A stretch of DNA of 64,000 nt from CAIVAT01 sp038212325 (GCA_038212325.1 JBBQUQ010000001.1:1-64000), one strand, 5' to 3'; shown: positions 42,855 through 51,360, numbered from the stretch's first letter. Notes: a model not told the origin generated them from the sequence alone. Translations and numbers: made by a program.

Positions 42855-42928
42855 TGGGCCCAACAGGACTTGAACCTGTGGCCAGCTGATTATGAGTCAG
42901 CTGCTCTAACCGTCTGAGCTATGGGCCC
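42855..42928 (-). tRNA. tRNA with CAT anticodon (Met, or Ile read as lysidine-AT)
   Basis: 74 nt with a perfect 7-bp acceptor stem (GGGCCCA / TGGGCCC), D-arm AGCTCAG...TTAGAGC, anticodon arm GCTGA-CTCATAA-TCAGC and T-arm ACAGG-TTCAAGT-CCTGT. The anticodon is CAT. The 3' CCA is not encoded, only the discriminator A. CAT tRNAs can be initiator Met, elongator Met or Ile2. The acceptor stem pairs fully, which argues against an initiator. The T-loop TTCAAGT looks rather like Ile2, but I cannot decide between elongator Met and Ile2. Confidence 0.93.
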
Positions 42929-42932
42929 GTCT

Positions 42933-42969
42933 CGAATGACGAAAATGCGAATGACGAATATGCGAATTG
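42933..42969. repeat. 15-bp direct repeat beside the tRNA
   Basis: CGAATGACGAAAATG is followed at once by CGAATGACGAATATG and a partial third copy CGAATTG. It starts 5 bp from the tRNA 5' end. Confidence 0.75.
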
Positions 42970-43072
42970 AGGGGTGCAAAGATAGAAAAATATTACAATT
43001 TCTGCAAACAGGTATCTATGGCGCCCGAAAGCGATATTTTTGACTATGCGCATAGCCTATCTGTAAAAAACC

Positions 43073-43103
43073 TTGACAATCATGAAAAAAAACTGTACCT
43101 TTG
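43073..43103 (+). promoter_or_regulatory. Promoter of queA
   Basis: TTG (43073-43075), 20-nt spacer, TACCTTTG (43096-43103), which is a full consensus match. The leader before the ATG at 43130 is about 20 nt. Confidence 0.65.
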
Positions 43104-43129
43104 CCGCCCTTTGAAACAGGCAGAAAATC

Positions 43130-44179
43130 ATGAAATTATCCCAGTTCCGCTTCCACTTACCGCCCGATTTGATCGCCAACGAACCTTCGAAAAATCGTGA
43201 CGATGTTCCCATGCTGATTCTTGATCGTAAAACGCAAACCATTGAACACGGGCAATTTAAGGACATCCTTACCTATTTTGGCGAAGGTGATGTTTTTATC
43301 ATCAACAATACAAAAGTATTCCCGGCACGGCTTTTCGGGGAAAAGGAGAAAACAGGGGCCAAGATCGAAGTGTTCCTGCTTCGCGAACTGAACCGTGAAT
43401 CGCGCCTCTGGGACGTTCTGGTTGACCCTGCCCGCAAGATCAGGATCGGCAACAAACTCTATTTCGGTGAAGACGACTCGCTGGTTGCAGAGGTCATCGA
43501 CAATACCACTTCACGTGGCCGCACCATCCGGTTCCTTTTTGACGGACCCTACGAAGAGTTTAAAAAAACCATCCAGCGACTGGGTGAAACCCCTTTGCCT
43601 AAAATTCATAACCGCCAGGCCAACTCAGAAGATGAGGAGCGGTACCAAACTATTTTTGCCAAGCACGAAGGCGCCGTCGCAGCCCCGATCGCCGGGCTTC
43701 ATTTCAGCCGCGAGATCATGAAACGCCTCGAATTGCAGGGGGTTTCCTTCGCAGAGATCACGTTGCACCTCGGGCTCGGAAACTTCCGCACCATCGATGT
43801 GGAGGATTTAACCAAGCATAAAATGGATTCAGAGGAGATGATCATCGAACCTGAAGCCTCCGAAATGGTGAATCGCACCATGCAACACAAAGGACGGATC
43901 GTGGCAGTTGGAACTACCACCATGAAAGCCATCGAATCGTCGGTGACCGTTGCAGGCACCCTCAAACCTTACAGGGGCTGGACCAATAAATTCATCTTCC
44001 CCCCCTATGAATTCAGCATCGCCAACGCCATGATCACCAACCTGCATATGCCGCAGTCGCCGATGATGATGATGGTCGCCGCGTTTGCCGGCTATGACCT
44101 CCTCATGAAAGCCTACGAGGTTGCCATCGATAAAAAATATAAGTTCTTCACCTACGGCAACCCGATGCTGATCCTTTGA
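43130..44179 (+). CDS. queA: S-adenosylmethionine:tRNA ribosyltransferase-isomerase (QueA)
   Basis: 349 residues, full length. QueA moves and isomerises the ribosyl part of SAM onto preQ1 in tRNA, making epoxyqueuosine. The N-terminus MKLSQFRFHLPPDLIANEP and the phrases DVFIINNTKVFPARLFGEKE, HNRQANSEDEERYQTIFAK, GAVAAPIAGLHFS, TLHLGLGNFRTIDVED and TNLHMPQSPMMMMVAAFAG are those of the family. It stands in the cytoplasm and works on tRNAs reading NAY codons. It has its own consensus promoter and is followed by the large 8-bp repeat array, whose inverted units could form a terminating hairpin. Confidence 0.96.
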   Translation: MKLSQFRFHLPPDLIANEPSKNRDDVPMLILDRKTQTIEHGQFKDILTYFGEGDVFIINNTKVFPARLFGEKEKTGAKIEVFLLRELNRESRLWDVLVDPARKIRIGNKLYFGEDDSLVAEVIDNTTSRGRTIRFLFDGPYEEFKKTIQRLGETPLPKIHNRQANSEDEERYQTIFAKHEGAVAAPIAGLHFSREIMKRLELQGVSFAEITLHLGLGNFRTIDVEDLTKHKMDSEEMIIEPEASEMVNRTMQHKGRIVAVGTTTMKAIESSVTVAGTLKPYRGWTNKFIFPPYEFSIANAMITNLHMPQSPMMMMVAAFAGYDLLMKAYEVAIDKKYKFFTYGNPMLIL

Positions 44180-44186
44180 CAAATGT

Positions 44187-44299
44187 AAAATGGTAAAATG
44201 GTAAAATGGTAAAATAGTGCTTAGTTTACCATTTTACCATTTTGCCATTTTGCCATTTTGCCATTTTGCCATTTTACCATTTTGCCATTTTACCATTTT
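44187..44299. repeat. 8-bp repeat array in two orientations (hairpin-forming)
   Basis: Four direct units (AAAATGGT x3, AAAATAGT) at 44187-44218, a 9-bp spacer, then nine inverted units (ACCATTTT or GCCATTTT) at 44228-44299. Single decayed units follow to about 44340. The first arm can pair with the second over at least 24 bp. It lies between queA and ispD. Confidence 0.92.
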
Positions 44300-44343
44300 T
44301 GATTTGCTTTTCCGAATTTTACCATTTTTAATTTCACCATTTG

Positions 44344-45093
44344 TTGAAAAAGTCGGCGGTCATTGTGGCGGGAGGTTCAGGGAGCCGGATGGATGCAGGG
44401 ATCCCGAAGCAATTCCTCCTGCTTGGTGGAATACCGTTGCTGATGCACAGCATGAATTCTTTTCACCTCGCCTATCCTGACATTTCACTGACGATTGCAT
44501 TACCGGCCGGCCAGTTCTCCAGATGGAGTCAACTCTGTGCCGAGCATAATTTTGTCCTGACGCACCAGGTTGTGGAGGGGGGCAAAACCCGCTTTCATTC
44601 GGTTAAAAATGCACTGTCATGCCTTGACGGCGACGGATTGGTTGCGGTTCATGACGGCGCACGGCCCCTGATTACTGCATCGCTTATCAGGAATGCCTTC
44701 CTCACAGCTGAGCAACTTGGAAACTGCATCCCTGTTATACCGCTCAACGAATCGCTGAGGAGGGTTTCAGGTAACACTGACCGCCTGGTAAGCCATGCGG
44801 TTGACCGCCTGGAGTACCGTGTGGTTCAAACACCCCAGGTTTTTCATGCCGCCACCCTTCAAAAAGCCTATGAACAGGAATACCGCGACAGTTTTACCGA
44901 CGATGCCATGGTGGCCGAAAGTTTCGGAGAAACCATACACCTCATCGAAGGCGACCCGGTAAACCTGAAAATCACCCACCCATCCGACCTTGCTGCAGCC
45001 GCTAACTTCTTCTCCCTTTCCACCGGTACGGAAGAAACAGCCCCAGCAAGCCCGCCAGCGGAACATAGACCAATTGCCAGGCCTGCGCGATAA
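44344..45093 (+). CDS. ispD: 2-C-methyl-D-erythritol 4-phosphate cytidylyltransferase (IspD)
   Basis: 249 residues. IspD joins CTP to methylerythritol phosphate in the non-mevalonate isoprenoid pathway. The start is a TTG: KKSAVIVAGGSGSRM needs to begin at 44344 (a second TTG lies at 44341), and no ATG or GTG in frame precedes it. The nucleotide-binding loop AGGSGSRMDAGIPKQFLLLGG, VVEGGKTRFHSVKNAL, AVHDGARPLI and QTPQVFHAATLQKAY are canonical. The last ~20 residues (TGTEETAPASPPAEHRPIAR) are not family-like and lie on the far strand of the convergent GT2 gene (92-nt overlap), so the tail may be a recent extension by stop loss. Confidence 0.93.
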   Translation: MKKSAVIVAGGSGSRMDAGIPKQFLLLGGIPLLMHSMNSFHLAYPDISLTIALPAGQFSRWSQLCAEHNFVLTHQVVEGGKTRFHSVKNALSCLDGDGLVAVHDGARPLITASLIRNAFLTAEQLGNCIPVIPLNESLRRVSGNTDRLVSHAVDRLEYRVVQTPQVFHAATLQKAYEQEYRDSFTDDAMVAESFGETIHLIEGDPVNLKITHPSDLAAAANFFSLSTGTEETAPASPPAEHRPIARPAR

Positions 45094-46156
45094 AATAATA
45101 CCCTGCCAGCTCCCTCTTCCCGAAAAACCGCATCATGAGCCAGACAATCGGGAATTCCAGCAGAATTTTCGCAAGCCAGAGGACGAATGCAACCGGGAAA
45201 ATCACCGGGAACCAGATGCCCGCAACAATGCCAGTCAACAGCAGCAGGTGAGTTAACCAGGTAAACATCCCGACCAGTATCACAGCTGGGTCGCGATATC
45301 CCCGGCTTTTGGAAACCCAGCGGATACGCTGATTAATAAAGCCTCCCAGGGTCGCTTCGGGCACAGTGCTGACCCCCGACACCGGTTCGGTATTAAAAAC
45401 CACGGATCCCTTCCCATAATGCTTCCTGATCGCGCTCATCATAAACTGATCATCCCCGGAACTGTACCGGAGGTTTCCGCTAAAACCCCCGCATTGATAA
45501 AATGCTTCGCGCCTGTAGGCCAGGTTGGCGCCGTTGCACATCACCGGATATCCCAGTGCGGAGCTTCCGGCAGTAGTGCCCATCAGCCCGAGAAATTCCA
45601 GCGATTGTACCCTTTGTAGCAGGTTTTTCTCCCGGGTGAACGAAACAGGACCCAGCACCATTTTGGTTGCAGGGAATGCAAAGCAGGAAACCATGGATGA
45701 GATCCAGCCTGTCCCCCGGCAGGTATCGGCATCCGTAAACAACAGGATATCTCCTCTTGCGATGGCAACAGCCCGCTCAATCGCCCGCTTTTTTCCTGTC
45801 CCCACAGGCTCATTGCCCGGGGGAAAGACCGTGACAAGGGGAAAGCCGGGATGTTCCCTGGCAAACTGCTTTACAAATTCCATGGTGGCGTCGTCGCTGT
45901 AATCATCGGCCACGATCACCTCAAGGCTCTGAGCCGGGTAATCCTGTTCGTGCATCTCTGCCAGGATCCGGACGATGTTGCCCTCCTCATTGCGGACAGG
46001 TATGATAACCGTAACAAACCCAGCCGGCTGAGCCGATTGCAGCGGATGCCGTTTAAGCGTCCGTATCAACCCGGCGGTGACGGAGCCGATCATCAATGCA
46101 TAGACTGCCATCACAGTCAACATAAGCGTTGCGCAGATTTCAAGGATCCCCATCAT
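45002..46156 (-). CDS. GT2 family membrane glycosyltransferase
   Basis: 384 residues from the ATG at 46156, which overlaps the previous gene's stop by 4 nt (ATGA); the frame runs on upstream to 46303, but that part overlaps the flippase gene. One N-terminal membrane segment, a family-2 domain and three to four C-terminal segments give the topology of N-acetylglucosaminyltransferase- or hyaluronan-synthase-like enzymes. Motifs seen are FVTVIIPVRNEEGNIVRI, VIVADDYSDDATM, LLFTDADTCRG, GDDQFMMSAIRK and the INQRIRWVSKS (QxxRW) motif of processive enzymes. The acceptor is not known. Pairing with a flippase-like gene suggests a membrane glycolipid or glycan. Confidence 0.82.
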   Translation of the reverse strand: MMGILEICATLMLTVMAVYALMIGSVTAGLIRTLKRHPLQSAQPAGFVTVIIPVRNEEGNIVRILAEMHEQDYPAQSLEVIVADDYSDDATMEFVKQFAREHPGFPLVTVFPPGNEPVGTGKKRAIERAVAIARGDILLFTDADTCRGTGWISSMVSCFAFPATKMVLGPVSFTREKNLLQRVQSLEFLGLMGTTAGSSALGYPVMCNGANLAYRREAFYQCGGFSGNLRYSSGDDQFMMSAIRKHYGKGSVVFNTEPVSGVSTVPEATLGGFINQRIRWVSKSRGYRDPAVILVGMFTWLTHLLLLTGIVAGIWFPVIFPVAFVLWLAKILLEFPIVWLMMRFFGKRELAGYYFIAQAWQLVYVPLAGLLGLFLPYRWKGRRS

Positions 46157-47175
46157 GCAACCGTTTTTCTGAAAAATTGCAGGCGAAAAACAAATATTGT
46201 TCCGGCCAGGGCCGGCAGCCCCAGGTTGATCATCCACAAAAGCGTTGATGCAGCAAATACGCCCATGGTGATTTTGCCCGACGTGGCAGCCTGGCCAAAC
46301 CAAAGCCCGAAAATATAAATCGCCACAGAACCCCTTACGCCCAGTTCGGTGAGGGTAATTGTCGGAATGATTGCCATAATCAGGTAAACAAGGGCGATCA
46401 GGGCCAGTGCAACAAAGTAAGGGATCGTTACATCGAACAACACCAGGAGGATGTAAAACTGCGTCGAGAAGACAAGATACCTGGAAAGGCTCAAAAACAA
46501 GACCGTGGCCATTTCCCGGTTATGATAGAATGCAAATATTCTGAAAAATTTCCTCAGCCTCTTCAACCTGTTTTGTAAGATCCGCTCCTTCAGGGTGGCC
46601 AGGAACGAGAGTTTGAAAAACAGGGCAACCAGCAATAAATCAAGGGCAATAAGAAGCGTGGCAAGGCAGAAGTAGAGATACCCATAGCTGAAAGCGGCGT
46701 CGGGCAGGAACCGCGGCATGAGCATCAGCAGGGCCATTGAACCTGCAAGCACCGTGATCAGGAGCTGGCTCAGGCTTCCTACCATCGTGATCAGGATGCC
46801 TTCAATGCGGCTTGCCGTTTTAAGGATGTAAATCCTCCCGAAGAACTCTCCTACCCGGTTGGGAATAAACGAACTAACGGTAAGGCCGGCCAGAACAGCC
46901 TGGAAAGATCTAAAAAAACTTACATCCTCAACTTTCCCGATCAGGTACTGCCATTTAACTGCTTCAATACTCCAGTTGAGGGCCATCATTAAAACAACAA
47001 ACAAAAGCCCGGTTTTAAACTCGGGCTTCCACAGATGCTCATCAAGTGCAGAAAGAAGTCCCGGGAGGTCGGTCTTTTGAAAAACCTGCCGGTAAATGAA
47101 AAAGCAAGTCACCAGGAAAATCGCCAGCTGGATCAGCAAGTTCATTATTTTCTGTACTTTTGAAAGCTTTTTCAT
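46153..47175 (-). CDS. Flippase-like / UPF0104 (LPG synthetase transmembrane region) protein
   Basis: 340 residues from the ATG at 47175; an upstream in-frame start would overlap ruvC. Eight or so hydrophobic segments and the pattern VLAGLTVSSFIPNRVGEFFGRIYIL, then TELGVRGSVAIYIF, match the lysylphosphatidylglycerol-synthetase transmembrane family. Members without the catalytic domain are thought to move or modify lipids, and many sit next to glycosyltransferases, as here. Substrate unknown. The start is only 7 bp from the divergent ruvC start, so each promoter must lie within the other's 5' coding region. Confidence 0.75.
   Translation of the reverse strand: MKKLSKVQKIMNLLIQLAIFLVTCFFIYRQVFQKTDLPGLLSALDEHLWKPEFKTGLLFVVLMMALNWSIEAVKWQYLIGKVEDVSFFRSFQAVLAGLTVSSFIPNRVGEFFGRIYILKTASRIEGILITMVGSLSQLLITVLAGSMALLMLMPRFLPDAAFSYGYLYFCLATLLIALDLLLVALFFKLSFLATLKERILQNRLKRLRKFFRIFAFYHNREMATVLFLSLSRYLVFSTQFYILLVLFDVTIPYFVALALIALVYLIMAIIPTITLTELGVRGSVAIYIFGLWFGQAATSGKITMGVFAASTLLWMINLGLPALAGTIFVFRLQFFRKTVA
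47155..47162 (+). promoter_or_regulatory. -7 element for ruvC within the divergent gene
   Basis: TACTTTTG, a perfect -7 box, 20 nt before the ruvC ATG and inside the first codons of the divergent flippase-like gene. No TTG at the right spacing upstream. Confidence 0.4.
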
Positions 47176-47182
47176 TTTGCTT

Positions 47183-47734
47183 ATGGCCGTCGAACGCATT
47201 ATTCTGGGAATTGATCCGGGTACCACCGTGATGGGTTACGGCATTATCAGCATTGCCGGGAACAAGATCAGCGTGCTCGCTTTAGGCGTGCTAAAATTAA
47301 ACAAATACGACGACCATCCTTTACGGCTTAAAATTATTTTTGAGCGCATGATCTCACTGATCGAACAATACCACCCGGATGAACTGTCGATCGAAGCTCC
47401 TTTTTTCGGAAAGAATGTTCAGTCGATGTTAAAACTCGGGAGGGCACAAGGTGTTGCGATTGCCGCGGCCCTGTCGCGGTCGATTCCCATTTTCGAATAT
47501 TCGCCGCGCAAGATCAAGCAATCCATCACCGGTAAAGGCGCAGCTTCGAAAGAGCAGGTCGCCGCCATGCTGGTTCATCTCCTGAAGATCACCGAATTAC
47601 CCGAAACCATGGATGCCACCGACGGACTTGCCGCCGCAGTTTGCCATTATTTTCAGAACGGGCGACCCGAAACCGGGAAAAAATTCACAGGGTGGAAGAG
47701 TTTTTTAAGTGAGAACCCCGGGCGGCTGGGATAA
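47183..47734 (+). CDS. ruvC: Holliday junction resolvase RuvC
   Basis: 183 residues from the ATG at 47183; the frame is open further upstream, but that part overlaps the divergent gene and does not look like RuvC. The protein cuts Holliday junctions with RuvAB. The RNase-H-like fold shows its acidic residues in ILGIDPGTTVMGYG (Asp), LSIEAPFFGKNVQSML (Glu) and ETMDATDGLAAAVCHY (Asp pair near the end). SPRKIKQSITGKGAASKEQV is the DNA-contact region of the family. The gene is of normal length and is followed at once by the convergent arginase-fold gene (stops adjoin). Confidence 0.96.
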   Translation: MAVERIILGIDPGTTVMGYGIISIAGNKISVLALGVLKLNKYDDHPLRLKIIFERMISLIEQYHPDELSIEAPFFGKNVQSMLKLGRAQGVAIAAALSRSIPIFEYSPRKIKQSITGKGAASKEQVAAMLVHLLKITELPETMDATDGLAAAVCHYFQNGRPETGKKFTGWKSFLSENPGRLG

Positions 47735-48913
47735 TTACATCAATTTCTGGTAAACCATCCACCAGCGGTCGGGGATGTCGTTTTCACAGGCAATCTGGTA
47801 ATCCTTATAGGAGCATGGAACGAGGTAGTGCCGTTCATATTTGATGCGCTGCTCGGCAGGCAGGGGAATTTCCAGCCACCAACGGTCGGTTCGCTTGCTT
47901 TTGTAAAAAACGATCTCCTCCTTGTGATCCCTGATACTGACGCGGTATTTCAGGTAATCATCTTCGTTTTTAAAGGGAAAATCGTGGGCGCGGTTATAAT
48001 AGCCGTCGATGAAATACCAGATCATCTGGGCAACAAGGTGGGCCGTTTGCCCGGTTTTATCGAACTTTGGATTTACCTCGTAAAATCCGATGGATGTCAG
48101 CTTGTCGCTTAAGCCGGCATACCGTGCGATCTGGCAGGCTTCTTCGCCGTAAAATCCATTCGGCGTGGCATTTGCATTTCCCGGGGCATCGGAAATCCGT
48201 ATCGCTGATACATCAAAAGTAAGCATGTCGGCATTGCGCACGATGGGCTCGACATCTTCAAGGGTATCGCGCACGATTCCCAGGCGGAATGTGTCGAAAA
48301 ACAGGTTTCTCATCAGCTTGAGGGCCTCCTGGTCGATGAAATAGGTCTGGTATCCTATGTTTGCGAAATTGAACAGGTAGTTGGGCTGATGCAGAATAAT
48401 ACTGCTTAGGTATGACCGCGCATTGAGCTCCTCTTCTGATTTTCCCAGGTCAAACATGGGATCGACCGCAACAATGTTGATGATCTGGCCAAGGCTCTGG
48501 TAGGCCTGGTAGTTGGCAAAGGTATGATCCTGGCTTCCACCGAGTATCACCGGAAGAACATTGTTCTCGATCATTTCAGCGATGGCTGAGCTTAACGCAA
48601 AATAGGTGTCGGAAACGGAAAAACCATTTTTAACATTCCCGAGGTCGACCATTTTTATCGGATAGGGTCCGATGTTAAGCGCGTAAAGGTACTTCCTGAT
48701 GGCATTGGGAGCCAATCCGCATCCTTCGTTGCCAATCGCCCTCCTGTCGTCGGTGACACCGATCAGGGCGATGTTCGAGCCTCCATAATCAGGCAGGCCG
48801 CCCGCTTCGGTATGGATGCCTATGATGTTGCCAAGCCGGCCTTGCCCGGAAGTATCTCCGAAATATTGGAATTCGTCCGGGTTGAGCGGTTCAAAAAAAG
48901 GGGAAATATCCAT
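47735..48913 (-). CDS. Arginase-fold (ureohydrolase family) protein with altered metal site
   Basis: 392 residues. The fold is that of arginase, agmatinase and formiminoglutamase: ALIGVTDDRRAIGNEGC, LPVILGGSQDHTF (His130), VAVDPMFDLG, ADMLTFDVSAIRISDAPG and SIGFYEVNPKFD. In active members two Mn ions are held by one His, DxHxD and DxD. Here DxHxD reads DPMFD (Met153 for His) and DxD reads DVS (Ser236 for Asp). Loss of two ligands makes normal hydrolysis doubtful, so it may be a pseudoenzyme or bind one metal. An extra C-terminal part (~310-392, RWWLEIPLP, RWWMVYQKLM) is not found in standard arginases. It lies 6 nt downstream of topA and is probably co-transcribed. Confidence 0.75.
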   Translation of the reverse strand: MDISPFFEPLNPDEFQYFGDTSGQGRLGNIIGIHTEAGGLPDYGGSNIALIGVTDDRRAIGNEGCGLAPNAIRKYLYALNIGPYPIKMVDLGNVKNGFSVSDTYFALSSAIAEMIENNVLPVILGGSQDHTFANYQAYQSLGQIINIVAVDPMFDLGKSEEELNARSYLSSIILHQPNYLFNFANIGYQTYFIDQEALKLMRNLFFDTFRLGIVRDTLEDVEPIVRNADMLTFDVSAIRISDAPGNANATPNGFYGEEACQIARYAGLSDKLTSIGFYEVNPKFDKTGQTAHLVAQMIWYFIDGYYNRAHDFPFKNEDDYLKYRVSIRDHKEEIVFYKSKRTDRWWLEIPLPAEQRIKYERHYLVPCSYKDYQIACENDIPDRWWMVYQKLM

Positions 48914-48919
48914 GGGACA

Positions 48920-51241
48920 TTACTTTTTCTTCTTCGATTTTGACTTTGAAGGTTGTGTTTCTGCGATGATGGCCTTGCATTCTTCCAGGGTCAGCGCCTT
49001 GGCATCTTTCCCTCTGGGTATCTTGTAATTTTCCTTGTTGCAGGCAACATATGGTCCAAAACGGCCATTAAGCACCTGGATCAGGGTTTTATTGTCCGTG
49101 AATTCCCTCAGGATCTTCTGGCTGTTGGACTGCCGTTTGGCCAGGATTATCTCAATGGCCCGTTCAAGTTCGACGGTAAGAGGATCGATCTCCTTCGGGA
49201 GAGAATAAAAGAGCGATTTATGGCGAATATAGGGGCCAAACCGACCGGTTGCAACCACCACCTCGGCTTCTTCAAATTCTCCCACTGTGCGTGGAAGTTT
49301 AAAAAGGTCAAGGGCTTCTTCAAGGGTGAGGGTCTCAATGCTCTGGCCTTTTTTCAGGGAGGCAAATTTCGGTTTTGCCTCAGCATCGGCATCTCCCATC
49401 TGAACCATCGGCCCGTAACGGCCAATCTTCACAAATACATTCTCGCCGCTTTTGGGATCTTTTCCGAGGAGTTTCTCCCCGCTCACCTTCCCGGTGTTTT
49501 CAAGGGTGCCTTCAACCTGCTTGTGAAAAGGGAAATAGAATTCTTTGATCATCTGGTTCCAGACAATTTTTCCTTCAGCGATTTCGTCAAATTCCTCCTC
49601 CACGCTGGCCGTGAAATTATAGTCAAGGATGTTGTCAAAATGCTGGATCAGGAAACTGTTCACCAGGGTTCCGATATCGGTGGGAAACAGCTTTGACTTT
49701 TCCGAACCGACCGTTTCGCTTTTTATCTCCTCGGTGATGGTTGATTTTTTCAGGGTCACCAAGGCAAATTCACGCTGAACGCCGGGGCGGTCTTCCTTGA
49801 CCACATACTCCCTTTTCTGGATGGTGGAAATGGTGGGGGCATAGGTGGATGGCCGGCCAATACCAAGTTCTTCCAGCTTTTTTACCAGCATGGCTTCCGT
49901 ATACCGGAACGGCTGCTGGGTGAATTTTTGCTGGGCTGTCATTTCAACCAGCCCGAGCTGTTCGCCGGCATTCATGGGGGGAAGCATGCCCTCTTCGCCG
50001 CCCTGTTCATCATCGTCTGTCGACTCCATGTAGACTTTAAGGAATCCGTCGAACCTGATCACTTCGCCTTTGGCAATAAATTTTTCAGCAGTGGCCGAAA
50101 CACCAATGGTGACAGTAGTTTTTTCAAGTTCGGCATCCGCCATCTGCGAGGCGATGGTGCGTTTCCAGATCAGCTCATACAGCCTTTTATGCGACTTGTC
50201 CCCTTCAATGGTTTTGTTGGTCATGTAGGTCGGGCGAATGGCTTCATGGGCTTCCTGAGCACCCTTGGTTTTGGTTGCGAATTTTCGTGTTTTCACATAT
50301 TCAGCCCCGAAGGAGGCCGTAATTTCAGTCCGCGACATTGCGAGCGCCATATCGGAAAGGTTCACCGAGTCGGTACGCATGTAGGTGATAAACCCCGATT
50401 CGTAGAGTTCCTGGGCCACACGCATGGTATTGGCCACGGAGAAGCCGAGTTTTCTGGAGGCCTCCTGCTGCAGGGTGGATGTGGTGAATGGCGGGGCGGG
50501 GGTTTTTTTTGCAGGCTTGGTATCTACATCTTCAATTGTATATTGTGCATCGATGCATTTCTGCAGGAAGGCTGTTGCTTCTTCTTTTTTCACAAAGCGC
50601 TTGTTCAGTTCGGCCTTCACGGAACTGCCTTTTTCATTTGTTTTGAGGATGAAGTCGCCGACAATCCGGAAGGCAGAAGTGCTGAGGAAATTTTTGATCT
50701 CTTCTTCCCTTTCAACGATCAGCCGCACTGCCACAGATTGAACCCTGCCGGCAGATAGCGACGGCTTAATCTTCTTCCAGAGCAATGGCGACAGTTCAAA
50801 TCCCACGAGGCGGTCGAGCACCCTGCGCGCCTGTTGTGCGTCGACAAGGTTTTTATCGATGCTGCGCGGATGTTCAATGGCCTGCTGTATCGCAGTTTTG
50901 GTGATTTCATGAAAGGCGATGCGCTTGGTTTTGCTTTCATCCAGTCCCAGGGCTTCGATGAGATGCCATGAGATGGCTTCTCCTTCGCGGTCCTCGTCAG
51001 ATGCCAGCCATACCCATTCCGCATCTTTGGCAAGCCGGGTAAGTTCGGCAACCACTTTTTTCTTCTCAGGTGAAATGATATACCTGGGAATAAACCCATT
51101 TTCAATATCAACGCCTAGATCTTTCTTCGACAGATCGACAACGTGTCCCATACAGGACTTCACCGTAAAATCCTTTCCCAGAAACCCGCCAATGGTTTTG
51201 GCCTTGGCCGGAGACTCAACAATCACTAAGTTCTTTGTCAT
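48920..51241 (-). CDS. topA: DNA topoisomerase I
   Basis: 773 residues from the ATG at 51241, ten codons inside the open frame, chosen for the usual start MTKNLVIVESPAKAKTIGGF. The Toprim domain (SPAKAKTIGGFLG, DREGEAISWHL) and the active-site tyrosine (about residue 287, SGFITYMRTDSVN) are intact. It relaxes negative supercoils. The C-terminus has several GRFGPYV-type repeats (KIGRYGPMV, GRFGPYIRHK, GRFGPYVACN) instead of Cys4 zinc ribbons, then a Lys-rich tail, both common in Bacteroidota. It has a -7 box at 51274-51281 and is divergent from miaB. Confidence 0.96.
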   Translation of the reverse strand: MTKNLVIVESPAKAKTIGGFLGKDFTVKSCMGHVVDLSKKDLGVDIENGFIPRYIISPEKKKVVAELTRLAKDAEWVWLASDEDREGEAISWHLIEALGLDESKTKRIAFHEITKTAIQQAIEHPRSIDKNLVDAQQARRVLDRLVGFELSPLLWKKIKPSLSAGRVQSVAVRLIVEREEEIKNFLSTSAFRIVGDFILKTNEKGSSVKAELNKRFVKKEEATAFLQKCIDAQYTIEDVDTKPAKKTPAPPFTTSTLQQEASRKLGFSVANTMRVAQELYESGFITYMRTDSVNLSDMALAMSRTEITASFGAEYVKTRKFATKTKGAQEAHEAIRPTYMTNKTIEGDKSHKRLYELIWKRTIASQMADAELEKTTVTIGVSATAEKFIAKGEVIRFDGFLKVYMESTDDDEQGGEEGMLPPMNAGEQLGLVEMTAQQKFTQQPFRYTEAMLVKKLEELGIGRPSTYAPTISTIQKREYVVKEDRPGVQREFALVTLKKSTITEEIKSETVGSEKSKLFPTDIGTLVNSFLIQHFDNILDYNFTASVEEEFDEIAEGKIVWNQMIKEFYFPFHKQVEGTLENTGKVSGEKLLGKDPKSGENVFVKIGRYGPMVQMGDADAEAKPKFASLKKGQSIETLTLEEALDLFKLPRTVGEFEEAEVVVATGRFGPYIRHKSLFYSLPKEIDPLTVELERAIEIILAKRQSNSQKILREFTDNKTLIQVLNGRFGPYVACNKENYKIPRGKDAKALTLEECKAIIAETQPSKSKSKKKK

Positions 51242-51273
51242 TCGGATACCTTGTTTGGTGCTCAAATCCACTG

Positions 51274-51281
51274 CAAAAGTA
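51274..51281 (-). promoter_or_regulatory. -7 element of topA
   Basis: TACTTTTG on the minus strand, 33 nt before the topA start. No clear TTG at -33. Confidence 0.45.
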
Positions 51282-51300
51282 AGACAATAAACTTAATCCA

Positions 51301-51308
51301 TACCTTTG
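51301..51308 (+). promoter_or_regulatory. -7 element of miaB
   Basis: TACCTTTG, 52 nt before the miaB GTG. It and the topA box lie 19 bp apart on opposite strands, a compact divergent promoter. No clear TTG at -33. Confidence 0.45.
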
Positions 51309-51360
51309 CACCTCATTTTTATGCTTAATCGGCTTTGCCGCCAAAAGGTAATACATCAAC

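Noticed and set aside
42967..43200. 77-codon plus-strand frame upstream of and into queA
   Set aside because: It covers the queA promoter and overlaps the real gene in another frame, with no recognisable features.
23513..44299. Short repeats considered as a CRISPR array
   Set aside because: Units are 7-9 bp in direct tandem without spacers, and no cas gene is present.
47096..47182. N-terminal extension of RuvC
   Set aside because: The segment overlaps the divergent gene's 5' end; RuvC proteins start close to the IILGIDPG motif.
49928..50758. 276-codon plus-strand frame opposite topA
   Set aside because: Antisense to conserved topoisomerase sequence; no independent support.
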